The position numbers and the translations under genes were made by a program. Below, piece by piece: positions 1 through 11,947 of a stretch of DNA of 64,000 nucleotides. The notes below the pieces were generated by a model. The model was not told the origin of the DNA. It saw only the letters and a program-made list of their open reading frames with translations, and made no database searches. The stretch's first letter is position 1, and each line of letters starts with the position of its first letter. Source of the DNA: Sanguinoderma infundibulare. Its lineage: Eukaryota; Basidiomycota; Agaricomycetes; Polyporales; Polyporaceae. The DNA is taken from assembly GCA_032821775.1 (NCBI GenBank), contig JAVLRN010000002.1, forward strand, positions 930,001-994,000, read 5' to 3'.

Positions 1-477
1 CGACAGTGTGTGGACAGCAGAGACCAGACGGATGGACGTATATCCAGCTCTGTCCAACGAAGATGTAACTCCCGGACACGTTCCGCGTACGAGCAGAAGC
101 GCGACCAGGCTTCCGAGGAAATATTCAAGAACATACCCTGAGCGGGCAGGTCAATTAGAAATTGTCATACGATCGGAATATGCACGCACCAAATGCGAAG
201 ATTCCTGGTAGTAGGACGGCAAGAGTCTGATTAAGGGCATGATATCCTCTAGAACCTCCCACAGTGCGTCCAACGCATGCTCGGAAAACGCGTGGCAGAC
301 CCGAGCGGCTGATACGAGATCGCGTCGGGCCTGTTTGCGGCTGACCACATACGCTTCGGCTAACCCGCTCATATCGTTCTCCAAGGCCTCTCGACTGAGG
401 TATGCGGGTTTGAGTTCCTGGAAGATGGCACGGAGAAGCTCGTTGCAACGGAGGACGGAAAACACGCTGTTCGTCAT
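1..477 (-). CDS. F-box/LRR protein, duplicate copy, 5' part only (cut by window edge)
   Basis: Second copy of the gene at 20498-22106. Exon 1 is 190-477 (96 codons, start ATG at 477), then an intron of about 52 nt, then exon 2 from 137 down to the window edge. Exon 1 encodes an Agaricomycete-type F-box region with the LLRAIF motif, a stretch like ARVCHAFSEHALDALW, and the PLIRLLPSYY segment typical of this family before the LRR part. F-box proteins recruit substrates to SCF ubiquitin ligases; the substrate here is unknown. Three base differences from the right copy fall in exon 2 near the window edge. Whether this copy is complete cannot be seen. Confidence 0.8.
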
Positions 478-894
478 CTGTAGAGCAACGCTTGAGTTGT
501 CTTTGAAATGCGCAGAGTAAGACTCGGAGGGCGGCGACTGCAGACTCACCTTCGGAGTGCAGAGGGGGACGTGGTCAGTGAGTGGGGAGAGAGCTAGTAG
601 TGGTTGGCGGAGGAAACAACAGACGCGGCCCATATATGGGGGACTGCAAAGCAAAGCGTCGCGCCACAGAACGTCTTGAGATTGAATCGGAGTTGCTCAG
701 AGACAATGGGCTAAGTCAAAGAAGAAGGAACAAACAGCTCAAAGAAAAAGGAACAAACAGGGAAACATCCACGCTGTGGCCATGGCCAAATGCGGTGCTG
801 GGCCGTACCGTGCGCCGCTCGGGCACTCGCGAACTCTTCGCCGTCCTCCGGCTACGCCGTCAATGTGTCTGATTTTGCAGGAGTCACGGCCTGC

Positions 895-2042
895 TTACTC
901 GTCCATGTCCTCGTCACCATCGCCATCTTCCCCGCCTTCGAAGTCATCCTCGTTGCTCTCTCCGCCGTCCCCACCACCGTCCACTGTCACCCCTTCAACG
1001 TTATCCTCGTTCCGGCGTCCAGCCTGCATCGCCTCCAACAGCCTCACGGCGTGGCGAATGATAGCTCTCTGATCCCCGGATCACTGGTAGCGCAATGGAT
1101 GGAAACAGCCAGTCGATCATGACTGTCGCGCGCATGCAGACACGCCAGTCCTTGCACCGCGACTCTAGATCGAGCGTCCGGAGCGGGTGTCAAAGCGGGG
1201 GCGGCATCGCGACCCGGTCCAGAGCAGATGTCGCGCTTAGGTCTACCTCGGGCAGCTCGAGGTTGCGCAAGTGCGGACAGCGAAGGGCGATGGTGGGGAG
1301 GATACGCGCAGTGGGACGAGCGAGCGTTGGGGGAGGCGGGCTGGAGTTGTCGTGTCCGATGCGGAGGGCTGTTAACGAGGACCAGGCGTCGAGTGTTCTA
1401 GCGATGTCGGGGTCACTGAGGGATGGGAGACGCTGGATGCGGAAGCTAAAGGAGGCGAGAGCGGGCAGTGCGAGCAGGGGCTGAACGAAGTCGATGAAAT
1501 GGAGAAAGGTTGGAAAATGAGACCTTTGATTCGAGTTTGAGCACGGAAAGCGTCGCGGGATGCTGAATAACGTATCCAGCGGTGCGATATGTAGGCCTGC
1601 TAGTGCTCTCAGGCAGGGGAAAAGCCGGGAGAGGTCGTTTTCGTAGCGACCTGAAAGGACTCGCCAGATGTTGTCTGCAGAAGGGACGAAGTAGCGGACA
1701 TTGACCTCCCTCACGCGTGCTGCGTACGCTTCAAGCCTAGCCCAGTGTGCCTCCGCTAGCTGTCCGAAAATCTAGGTAGCGATTAGGTCCAAACGTCATT
1801 GCCGAATAGATGTCGTGACGCACCTAGTCCGACACACCCTGATATGTACTTTGATACCCGTCCCGCTGCAAATAGCATGTGCCGTTTTGTCTGTGTGTCG
1901 TGATGTTCGTGATGTTCGCGGCGGTAGTCCACAGAGCAAGAGCGAGACGTTTACGACCGCTGAAACGAAAAGTAGCTGAAGATGTTTTCGGCAATCTCTT
2001 GACAATAAAGCGTGCGCAGTGCCAGCGCAGAGGTGTGATGCA
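895..2042 (-). pseudogene. Decayed F-box/LRR gene, left copy
   Basis: Mirror copy of the pseudogene at 18933-20080, with the same stops and deletion. See that entry for the reading. Because both copies share all lesions I checked, the gene was already dead before the duplication, or one copy was overwritten by the other through gene conversion. Confidence 0.8.
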
Positions 2043-3810
2043 TGATGCCAGCCGCCGTGATGAGTAGTGCTCCTTGTCTGAGTCCATATTCGTGAGTGTT
2101 TCTGCAATAAGGATTGGCTTATATCTTACCTAAGTTGCTCCGAGAGTGCAGAACTCGGCCGCTATGTCCCCCTGCGATGTCCGACTCCTGGTGATGAAGA
2201 GCCGTGACAAGGGGTGTGATGCTGCTGCCGCATGCGACGCGTTATGTCACACGAACAGGCGCGTACAGGTCACATGCCGTCAGCCTCGTGTCAGTGTGCC
2301 ATATTGTCCTGAGGCTTGTTGGCAGGAGTCCATCCTCTTCACTGGCCATGGAACCATCTTCCATTCAAACCCTCTCCGAGTCTCTTCACGATACAACTCA
2401 GAAGGATTGAATATTGATGAGCGAACATACAAACACATCCATTTCTGAAGCGGTATCGAGAATCATATATCTCGACATGACGCGCGGGGATATGCGACTT
2501 AGCTACAATCCTAACGCAACGTGACGTTTGTTTCGTGCGCTCTACACAACTTCATATTCCGGAAAGGAAAAGGTTGGGATAACTGCGCCTTTTATTGTCC
2601 GTCTAACCACGGCTTTGACAAACGATAAGCGCATCTAGCAACCATTTTCCAGTACGGAATAGGATGTCGACAGGAGATCATGTCTGGTCATTTTCATGGG
2701 CGATCCCGGGACGTCTTCAGCGATTGGTCCCACGGCCCATGAGGGTGGTGAGTCATTGGTTAGGGCCGTAGGCAGGTCTTTGTCTCCACCGAGGTCGGTC
2801 CCTCTGCCAGGTTTGTTTACGCAGTTACTGATCTCTTACAGTGTCCATAGACGTTGATGGTTCCCTCGCGCATACTATAAGCCCCTCCATCAGTATTGGA
2901 ACAACGTCGAGAAGGCGCTTGCCATATTCGCCCTCCCACCCTTGCCCCCCTTCTATGGAAGGATGTTTCGGCGACTTTACGTCACGTTTGTGCCGCCGGA
3001 CGCTTGCTCAGCGGCGTTCCTTGGATCGTAGGTGTTGAATGTCTCCGCTTGATGTCATCTACGTTAACGATCGCAACGGCGTGTCGGACAGGTTCGATCA
3101 GTGAAAAGCGGACACGAGGTTCTCGACACATGCGGACAATCCGTGCGCCACCAACCGCTACGCATTTACGATATGTCGTGCATAAAGCGCCCGATGGTAC
3201 AATTCCTTGAAATGGTACACCACGAGGATGGCGGACGGTATAGACCGCGTTCTAAAGCATTCGTGAGTAACACGCAAGAACTATGTTTCCATTAATATGA
3301 TCTGGGTTACTTTCCTTTCCAACGCTGAGGAACTTGTGTCGTTATGTCATATTCTGGTAGCGCCTCACAATTGCAGGTCGTTGCTCTGATGCTATAAGTG
3401 GGTTCTCTGTATCCGATCAGGACCGCATGCCTTGTTTGGGAACGATACATTCATCGCGTAGCACTAGTCCTCGACCGCTGTGCATCGTCGTCGAGTTGCT
3501 GCTTCTTTTGCATATGCAAGCGTCGACGATGCGCCGTGGTAGCGGGCATAGGGACCAGGCCCAAGTTTGTGAGCTTCCATACAATTCGAGCCTCGTGTTC
3601 AACTGTTTGTGCCATGGCCCAGGAACCCGTCGCGTAGCGGCTAGTGCCACAGATTGTATGCTAGCGCACCATCTACTCGTTCCTCCTCAGCGCCGCAGCC
3701 GCTTGAATCGAGCCGTCCGATCACTCCCGTCGTGGACAAAGCATAGGGCTAGCCATTGTTGCCTCGTTGCACCGCGCATTTCCTTCGGGCGCTTGCCTGA
3801 CGCAGTCCGA

Positions 3811-3820
3811 GTATATATCG
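3811..3820 (+). promoter_or_regulatory. TATA-like box of the left HMG-box gene
   Basis: GTATATATCG lies about 135 bases before the start ATG and is followed by a C/T-rich stretch, as is common in basidiomycete promoters. The same element is conserved in the right copy. Confidence 0.5.
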
Positions 3821-3953
3821 GACCTTGAGTTGAGCCAGCATCGTCATCTCTCTTCGTCCACCTACTACCCTCGATCTCTTTGTTCAAGTGCTCTCTCTCT
3901 CCCTCTTCATTGCAACTCTTTTATCTTCCTTATTCCTCTACGTTTCGTGCATC

Positions 3954-4962
3954 ATGGTACGTCGGCTATTCTTGAACCTCATTATGCGGTCCCCGTGATG
4001 ACCTTTCCGCTACTTTCACGCAGGCCGTCATCATTCCTGCAGAGGCTCTCGAGACCCGTGACGGCCTCATCGAATGGCTCTCGGGCACGCTGGGGAAGGA
4101 CAAGCGACCCCCCAATGGGTTCATCCTGTTCCGAAAATTCAGCAACGCGACAGCCGCAGCGGCTGCAGCGGCTGCAGGGGTGCAAGGAGGGAAGCAGAGG
4201 CAGACGGAAGTCTCTAAATTCCTGGGGCTCTCGTGGCACTGCCTCGGGAACGACGGCCAGGCGTTTTGGCTGAAGATCGGGGAGGCCGTGAAGGGGATAC
4301 ATAGGCGCCGTTTCCCGCAGGTGGTGCGACAGGAACAGACGGCAAAGAGGAAGCAGAAGCAGACTTTCCCTTCCTCTTCCACCTCCCAGACGACGCTCAT
4401 GGGCCCACAGCAGGTTCCCTCACTCCCTGGCCATTTCCCCGACTTCGCCACCCCCGCTTCGACCTCCCACGCTCAGCCGTCGCTCGGGCATGGGTCATAC
4501 TGCCCTCAGCAGTGGGCCGAGGGGGCGAACTTCCTGGCCACGTACGGGGTCCACAACGAGCTACCCCCACCTGGCAGCTACGAGATCGAGACGAACGGCA
4601 CTGGTTTCGGCTTCCCTTGCTGGGACAACATCGACTTCAGCTTTGGGGTCGACCACGGAATTGACTTCGGCCTCGGTTCTGGGGACATCAACGATTCCAG
4701 CTTCATGGCTCCGGTTTCCCCGGTGGACTACTTGGTCGGATCTTCCCTCCCTATGGGCCACGCTTCCAGTCTGTTCTCGCCGCCAGCGGGGATCGCGCAC
4801 ACGTACGCTGGGGTGGACACATCCGGCCCTCTTCAGGAGTTCTCCCTGTCTCCGCCGTCGCAGTCCATCGTGCAGCGGCCAATTTCCGAGGCTGTCGAAG
4901 ACGAGGTATTCGTCGATGTGTCCATGGTCGACTTCGATGAGTATGACCCTATCTACGAGTAG
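3954..4962 (+). CDS. HMG-box DNA-binding protein, left copy
   Basis: Exons 3954-3956 and 4024-4962; 313 aa. Exon 1 is only the ATG, followed by GTACGT and an acceptor at 4021-4023. The HMG box lies at about residues 30-105: RPPNGFILFR, then WHCLGNDGQAFWLKIGEAVK, then HRRRFP. It is unusual in having a run of alanines inserted after the first helix (GCN codons near 4150-4178) and in lacking the usual K/R-rich end of a strong box. The remaining 200 residues are Pro/Ser/Gly/Phe-rich with an acidic C-terminus ending in DEYDPIYE, which looks like an activation region. Such proteins are nuclear regulators; targets are unknown. In Agaricomycetes HMG-box genes of this kind are not the classical mating-type determinants (HD and pheromone/receptor loci), so I do not call it MAT. 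Confidence 0.8.
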
Positions 4963-5793
4963 TAGATTGTCCGGTTCGTTGTTCTTATTTCGCACAAGCC
5001 GCTGCCTATTCCTCCCCCCATTAGATGTCATCCTTCCCCCGTCTCGTGTTCTTTTAGAATGTGCTGATGCACCGATATCCTCTTGCATTCGTCTTATACC
5101 CTGCTGTCGTCCCCATCCTAGCTATCGCATATACATACGCTGAGTACCAGTCTTGTCGCAATGCATTCTCGTGTTCAGGGCTTCGACTGTTCCAGACTGT
5201 GGGCCACGAGCAGACTCCGATCAAATCGGAAGTCGCCTTTGAGCCACCAGAGTACCGCCACATCGCAAACACATTCGATGTCGGTACCGCTTGCACGATC
5301 ATACTCCCTGATCGAGTGGTAACTTCGATTTGCAGCCTGATACCCGGATAGGTTTTCTTCTGGTAACTACATTAGGGCGAGTGTCCATACGACGGGTAAG
5401 GGTACTGTAATAGACAACAAGTAGAGTGCCTTCGATGCGTAATATACTGACTGGACAATCGGGAAGAAGGATCTCAGAGTCGTACGAGGCGCGGTCAGTC
5501 GCAAAGCAGTCGAAAAAGGGTACGTTGCACATTTTCGCTCATTCAGCGGCCTCTGTCGCCACCCTCGGCGTTCTGATCCGATTACTTATCATGGCAAAGT
5601 TTGCACTGCACTTGTGGCATAACCCTTCTGAGGTCGATGATGCCGGGACTGGCGCGCCAAGTACCAGAATCCTAGAAGGTCTTGACTAGACCATGAAGCG
5701 CTCAATCGTACATCCTGCAGGCATGAGTCTCCGCCATGACCAGGCGCACGCACGACCTGCCTGAAGGTCAGGACACTCGAATAATCTCAATCA

Positions 5794-6820
5794 ATGGGGC
5801 AGCAGAATTTGTGGGGTTCGCGCCCGAGGTGCTTCTGATAAGTAACTCGCAGCCTCGGCCACGTTTACTGGCACGTCCTCGGATTCCCACTGCGGTGCAC
5901 CCAATTTGACAGATCGAAGCAGTCCCGCGTCAGTTGTGGTTTGGGGGAATCAAGCCGTCTCGATCCTTCACACCTCGATGGCGGGGCGTCCCGAGCCCAT
6001 CGACCCGTCCTCGGCCCATCCAGGAATCAGAACCCAAATTCCTTATTGTCCTCCCTTATCCGAGCATGTCTATGCCCGCCTTTAAAGCCGCCAGCACCTC
6101 TCTGAAGGAAGCGCGGGTCCATTCGGCCCGCAACCGAGGATCCCTTTCCCCTTCTTCGCGGATACTGTGGTCCCTTTCGGCCACGCCAACATTCCTTCAG
6201 GAACGATTGTGCAAGTAGCATGGACGAACGCCGCACAGACATGTCCATTACACCGTGCCTAGGACGACGTGAGGTTAAGGAGTGTTGCAATTTGTACATG
6301 GTACGCAGTACTCATCATGGCTTGATACAACCGTGAATGGTATCATGAAAGCTAGCTAGTGGTATTGATCCGGCGGTATCAAGGCAAATGCGAAAATGAG
6401 GAGCGCCGCAGGTCGTTGATCCACAACGCCGATGCGTAACATGGCTGGCATGGGGGTGCAGGCTAAGGATGGGGAATATTTGTCAAGCAACGCGCGATGT
6501 ACGCAAATGACAGGCCTGAGAGAGTGGGGGTGATATCTGGGGTATCTACGACTCGAAGCGGTCGTCCGACGGATCTCAACGAAGCATGACGCGTCACTGA
6601 CATAATAGGTCCGGGAGATCGAAGGGAGTGGTTCGCAATGCGTAGAAGCTGTGCAAGTGAAGGACGTTGTGAAGAACCCAAAAAGACCGTGAGACGCGCA
6701 AGCGGCGACGAAGGGCTTCAGGACGGCCTAGGACGTGGACACGAGGAAACATCGTGCCGCTTATCGGGAAGCCGAATACCACAGAAGCCACTGGGGTGCG
6801 CAGCGAACGCCACCGCACCA
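5794..6820. other. Gene-free stretch between duplication and HMG gene 2
   Basis: No coding region I can support. A short open stretch on the plus strand at about 6045-6218 has no recognisable similarity, and no repeat or RNA gene was seen. Confidence 0.4.
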
Positions 6821-7791
6821 CTAGGACCCGAATCCAGCTGTGGCATTGACGTTGGGGTCCATGATCCCGGCCGTGTAAACCATGTTCCACACCATGTCCC
6901 AGACGTAGTTGGGCAGGGTCAGGGTATGAGACGAGAAGGCTTGGTTAGACTGCGAAGATGGCTGGAAGGGCACGAGGAAGTTGTGCTCGAAGGGCGCGCT
7001 TCCGAGATCATGCGGGTTCGGATTAAACGAAGAATAATCGGCGTGGCCGGAATATCCAGGGAGGGGATGATCGTAAGGAACGGGTTCGGTCGGAAGATCG
7101 GAAGGAACGTAGGCAGGAAATGAGTGACTACCGTTGGTGGATGAGACGGGAAAGTGAACGGATGGTGCGGGATGGGTGAGGGCAGGATCGCCGTGGTGGG
7201 AGGAAGAGCCGCCGAGAGAAGACGGGCCTGCCGGAGATGGGGGAGATTGGGCGGACTGGAGGCTTGGAGGTGAACCCGTAACCGGAATACTGTCCGGCGA
7301 GACCATGGCAGAAGGCGCCGCGTTTCCCGAGCGAACGCGCGCGAACCGTCCTCTGTGGTCTCTCCGCCGCGACCAGTACGCAGGATGCTCCCGCTTGTGC
7401 TCCTCCAGCATCTGCTTGGCACGCGCCACATAGACCTCGCGCAGGACCTGGGGGAGTTGGCGCCAAGCAGCAGCAGCGTCCTTTGTGAGCTCCGTCTGCG
7501 TCTTCTTCCTCCCGTCCTCGGCTACCTGGTTGTCAGCGACGGCGAGGTAGGATGAGCGGAAGAGGAGGAACGCGTTCGCGGGAACTTTGACGCGCAAATT
7601 CTCATCCCCCTCGCGCTGGTTCATGCTCGGGGCTGCACGATCGGCGGAGGAATGACGCGAGGCGGACGCAGGCGCTGCAGGCTCGGGGCCGACAACAACA
7701 TCCGCGAACGAGTTGCTGTCATAACTGGATCAGCCTTCGTGAAGTAGTGATGTATACATGGTATACATGCATTCACTCACTTGCTCGCCAT
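6821..7791 (-). CDS. HMG-box DNA-binding protein 2
   Basis: Minus strand; exon 1 is 7781-7791 (11 nt), intron GTGAGT...AG, exon 2 is 6821-7724; 304 aa. The tiny first exon and phase close exactly, giving the start MASNYDSNSF. The HMG box lies at about residues 50-125: VPANAFLLFRSSYLAV, then a linker with KKTQTELTKDAAAAWRQLP, then AKQMLEEHKREHPAYWSRRR, which is a normal full box. The C-terminal half is Pro/Ser/His-rich and ends in an aromatic WDMVWNMVY segment. It is a presumed nuclear transcription factor, and the box is closer to the one at 28.2 kb than to the unit-B copies. Targets are unknown. Confidence 0.85.
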
Positions 7792-7890
7792 GCAGGCTGG
7801 CGTCTCCCGGACCCAAGATGGATGAAAGGAAGAAAGAGAAAAGGGACGAGGTCAGAGACTATGGGGGGTGTGCGCTGCTTCTCGAGGCCA

Positions 7891-7900
7891 TGAATATATA
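7891..7900 (-). promoter_or_regulatory. TATA-like box of HMG gene 2
   Basis: Read on the minus strand, TATATATTCA lies about 100 bases upstream of the start codon at 7791. The rest of 7901-8437 shows no gene. Confidence 0.45.
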
Positions 7901-8437
7901 GTAGTATGACCCCAAAGCACAGGAATAGGATGGAGAAGCTCTGCGGTAATCCGCTGCATTCCACATCGATCCGTGTACCGTGAACACGTACCCAGATCAG
8001 AGGAGATGATCTCGCAGCCGCGGCCGGCGGTCCAAGACATCAGATAGTGGCTCTCTGCTGTCGGGTCCTGCTGACCGGAGAATTACCAAGATTCGCCTGA
8101 CATGAATCTAATCTGGCCCTTGGTCCTCAATGTTGTGGACGCAGCTTAGCGGGACGTCGTTGGACGTGGGATCCCAATCCCACGGTTGCGGATGGCAGAA
8201 GCATAACTCAGCTTCGAATTGAGCACTCTCAAAATGGGCACCTCGTGCCGTGGAACATAATAGAGAAGTGCAGAGGGAAGAGAACAAAAATAGATCCAGT
8301 TATCCCGTCACCGCCAAGCCACTGGCCCATAAAGCGATGTGGACACGAGACTGCTAGACCTCGTTTATCGCACCTTGATCCGAAAACCCCAGTACGATAG
8401 AGTTTACGATTGTCAATGCACGAATCCACAATGATGT

Positions 8438-10677
8438 TCAGTTGGCGAACGCCTGGATCCCAGTGAGGGCCTTGCCGAGGATAAGCGTGTGGATGTCCTA
8501 GCGTAAAGGTTGGTCAATCAAGGCCGCTGGCAAGTTGTCACAGCTCCGGCTTACATATGTCCCCTCATACGTGTTGACGACTTGCAGATTCGCGACATGA
8601 CGACCGATGTGGTATCTGTACCAACACCCGTAAGCGATGCCAATCTTCAATAACGACGGAAGGATGGGCGTACTCATCCGAGCAAGCATTTCCGCCGAGG
8701 ATATCTAGCACCTTCCTCGAATGCTCGAGCGCCTTTCCGCAGTTGTTCCTCTTCACCAGGCTGATCATCTCAGGGGCGACCTTCCCTTCATCTTTCAGCC
8801 GCCCGACCTATAATTGTCCCCACGGAGGATCAGCGCACTGTTCGGATATCGAGGTTCGAGACTCCATCAGCAAGGACGAGAAGACGAACCTGCAAGCTTG
8901 CCAACAGACCCAACGACACTTCTGTCTGGGCATCAACCAGCTTCTTCTGCACGAGCTGGAAGCTCGCTAACGGTCGCTTAAACTGGTGCCTTTCCAGCGC
9001 GTACTCCCTGGCCCGGTGCACGCAGTCCTCCAGCGCGCCCATGGCGCCCCACGAGATCCCATACCGCGCACTGTTCAAGCACCCGAACGGCGCACCGAGT
9101 CCCTGACCATGTGGGAGGAGCGCGTCGCGGCCGACGGACACGTTGTCCATGAAGATCGAACCTGTCAGCGAGCACCGGAGGGCGAGCTTGTTCTTGATGG
9201 GTGGGGCGGTGAGACCGTTCATGCCCTTCTCGAGGATGAAGCCCCGGACTTTACCATCCCATTTACAGCGTGCCCAGACAACGAAGATGTCCCTGCAGTA
9301 AAGAGATTCAGCTTGCAACGTCAGGAGCGTAGCGTAGCAGACAGGACGTACGCGACCGGAGCGTTTGAGATCCATGTCTTCGCCCCGTTGATGACGTACC
9401 CGCCATCAACTTCGGTGGCGGTAGTCTCCATGCCTGCTGGGTCAGAGCCGTGATTTGGTTCTGTCAGACCCTGACAGTTACCGTTAGTACTAAATTCAGT
9501 AGCGTTTCTGATAAGTAAGAGGATGATATAAGAGTGAGAGGGCATTCAGGCTGAGTTGCGACGCCGTCATCCTATCCTTCGCGGAAGGTCACGGTAACCG
9601 AGGAAGTGGAAGCGTGGTTTCGTCACGCGCGCAACACATCGTTCAGACAATAGAACCGAGTACTCGGCGGATGGTAGATGAACTCTTCACGAGCGGCGAG
9701 TATGCAGATGGTACAAGTACGTCCAATCTCGCAAAACCACGGCACACGCGAAGCAAGATGATCCAGGAACACGAATGGAGGACTTACGAAGCAGCCGATA
9801 ATCTTTCCCTTGGCTTCATGAGGAGTCAGAAACGTCGCACAGGCGCATATAGTGAGGCTTACCGAGAAGAGGAAGGTATTTCTCCTTCTGTTCCTTCGTC
9901 CCGTATTCATATATCGGGTGCATGACGAGCGACGATTGCACCGACATGGTCGAACGGTAGCCTGAATCGACCCTGCTCGTCTATCTTGAATATATGCGCG
10001 TTTCAGTGGCAGGGATTCCCACGCACCGTTCGACCTCACGCGCAATGAGACCGTATGCGACGCTACTCACGCCGGCGCAGCCGTATCCCTGTATCGTAGG
10101 TCCCAGGAGGCCGAGCTCGCCCATAGACGGGAGAAGGTTGTGGTTGAACTCTGAACATGGGGGAATGGGTTTCTAACATGACATGCAGATGGAAGAAGAA
10201 CATACCTTCTGTTCGCTGAGCGTCGAGGACGCGGGGCAAGAGGTTCTCCTACTGGTAGACGGGTAAGACACATGATGATCGCATAGCTGCGCGCACACTT
10301 GCCTGACAGAAAGCGCGAGCTGTGTCGCTGGTCATGCATGACTTACATAAGTGCTGCGCTATGAATCTCGTGCGAGGGTACACTCACCGAACAGCAATCT
10401 CCTCGTCCGTGAGGAGACTCTCAAGGTTCACTTGATCCTACCTCGAGTAAGCTACCGAGCACCGTGCTGCGTCCGCGTGCATACACACCTCCCAGTCGAA
10501 CTTTGCGTACCCTTGATTGCTATTCAGACCACAGACGAAGCGTTAAGGCCTTGCAAAGTACACACCTGAAGCCATCCGTCTACTCGTCCGGTGTGCTGAA
10601 GGCATCAGGCCACGGAAGGCGTGAGCCCTGCACGTCCGGGCAAGGTTCGCACCGAGCCAGGTTGCATTTGCCAACAT
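8438..10677 (-). CDS. GCDH: Glutaryl-CoA dehydrogenase, mitochondrial
   Basis: Minus strand, 13 exons: 10566-10677, 10489-10511, 10388-10437, 10303-10327, 10206-10248, 10027-10150, 9863-9972, 9788-9813, 9352-9470, 8890-9292, 8674-8807, 8555-8615, 8438-8497; 429 aa, close to the human length. All phases close. The N-terminus is Arg/Ala-rich without acids, a mitochondrial leader. Family signatures are [37 protein letters not shown], the FAD-site [23 protein letters not shown]-like [17 protein letters not shown], and NTYEGT with the catalytic Glu. It oxidatively decarboxylates glutaryl-CoA to crotonyl-CoA in lysine and tryptophan breakdown. Oddities: intron 4 has a GC donor (CAG/GCAAGT), several exons are under 30 nt, and intron 8 is about 317 nt in a gene whose other introns are near 50-80 nt. 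Confidence 0.93.
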
Positions 10678-10900
10678 CTTGTACAGGTATCCAAGAAAGA
10701 CTGGGCACAAAACTAGCAGAGGAGTTCGAGGGAGAGATGTGGGTCGTCGGACGAGATGAGTGTGGGGTAAAGTAAAAAGGCGCCAGGGCATTCGGACCTC
10801 ATCGGCCCTCCGGTCCAGGTGACCGAAGTTACGGCAAGTTCCGCCGACAAGGAATCCCGCTTGCCGTGCTGCCAGACGCTCAGGCTTTTCCCCTGGCACT

Positions 10901-11036
10901 GGCACCATCCTCAATGCTCATCCACCGCTTACAGCGCAATCGAGCATGTGGTCGTCACGCCTATCTCAGACAGAGCAGCCACGGGCGACATGGGACGCAC
11001 CAAGAACTTTCGTCGCACTTTGTCAAATGTCTAGCT
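10901..11036 (+). pseudogene. Relic of the 5' end of a coiled-coil/DUF gene
   Basis: This stretch aligns with 14371-14505, the leader and first codons of the gene at 14450. Shared blocks include CAGCGCAATCGAG and GGGCGACAT, followed by a similar ACAGACCAAGGAC/CACCAAGAAC stretch. The start ATG of the intact gene corresponds to ACG here (10981-10983), and stops follow. It shows that the region has been locally duplicated before. The rest of 10678-11944 holds nothing I can support. Confidence 0.6.
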
Positions 11037-11744
11037 CAAGCAGAGCCCCGAGGTGGTCCACAGGTTAAACAAGACCGGAACCGGCGATCCCGTGTACTAA
11101 TCGGTTTGTTGCTCCATTTCTCTCTCCTTGCAAATGCTAACTGGAGCTGAGCAGCCGCATTCCAGAATCTAGGTATGTGCGTATTTGGTGGACGGTATGT
11201 TGCTGCTAAGTCAGTGTCTTTCATTGTATTCGAATGCACGGTTCGAAAGCCATCTCTGCAGACTCGTTCCCTCTTGAACATGGCGCGCCGAGGATCGGGA
11301 CCATCGCACAGATTTCACTGCGCTATCATGATGGTCCCCTGGCGGATCACCGGCCACACACGTTACCGCCCATTTTCAGGTGGGCTCGGCAAGGGCTCGG
11401 TGTAATACACCCCCCGCTTGCAAATGGGCGTGTAGTCTGTGTAACCGCTCGTAGAGTATGTCGCATATATGCACGTCCTGCATGCTCGACGTCAACATGA
11501 CCTGCTTTCCTTATTCCTTTCCTCTCAGGCTCTCTCTCATCTCTTTTTCGCCAACCAGTCCCTTCGGCGTAACTGTGATGCGTTTCTTGGCTGCGACAGC
11601 CACTTTGGCTCTAACCAATGTGGTAAGTAATGTATGATGCCGAGCTCGTCGGGGGCGTCTGAGCTCATGATTGATGACGCACAGAGCGGTTCTCGTTATG
11701 ATGTCTCCCGTCCCAGATCGGGGCGTCTTCTCTTCGCATCTGCC

Positions 11745-11754
11745 CATATATATA
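11745..11754 (+). promoter_or_regulatory. TATA-like box of the peptidase gene
   Basis: CATATATATAC lies about 190 bases upstream of the chosen start codon. An upstream ATG at 11578 with a good donor could be a leader exon, but the signal peptide begins at 11948. Confidence 0.4.
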
Positions 11755-11947
11755 CCCAGTTTCTTGGGCCCATGGTATTCGGCTTTCCCCAACCACTCGG
11801 GCTCGCAGTCTACATCCGACAGCCCGCGACTCGGACGACCCTCCGGAGCAGTTTCCTCTTCCACGCCAGATATTGTGTTTCCAGAATCACGCAGTCGACG
11901 ACAACTCCGGACAGTACCTTGCCCAAATGACGTTTGGCCAACGCCCC

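Larger units (their letters stand above)
1..2714 (-). repeat. Inverted duplication, half A, left copy
   Basis: Reverse complement of 18261-20975 (left position plus right position equals 20975). From about 70 to 2680 I see no differences where I compared. The outer edges differ: three changes in the first 80 bases, and three in the 33 bases before 2714. The copy runs off the window at base 1, so its true left end is unknown. At 2714/2715 it joins half B directly, whereas on the right A and B are separated by 20976-23185. Confidence 0.95.
2715..5793 (-). repeat. Inverted duplication, half B, left copy
   Basis: Reverse complement of about 23186-26239 (coordinate sum 28954 at the inner end, drifting to about 28979 by small indels). 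Divergence is patchy. About 3770-4070 is nearly identical. About 2960-3040 differs at roughly one base in ten, and the HMG gene body differs at about 20 codons. It holds the HMG-box gene and about 1.2 kb of upstream sequence with no other gene I can support. Homology fades near 5770-5800, where the two copies still look about 75% similar for some 30 bases rather than ending sharply. Confidence 0.92.

Noticed and set aside
3954..4962. Mating-type (MAT) locus based on HMG-box genes
   Set aside because: Agaricomycete mating types rest on homeodomain and pheromone/receptor genes; none of those are present, and HMG-box genes are a broad family here.
8438..10677. GCDH as a pseudogene because of many frame breaks
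   Set aside because: Every break is explained by a short intron with usable splice sites, and all 13 exon phases close.
11578..11622. Start of the peptidase at ATG 11578 with donor GTAAGT
   Set aside because: A second ATG at 11948 gives a complete signal peptide directly before the mature protein, and a TATA-like box lies between the two. The first exon may be untranslated or unrelated.
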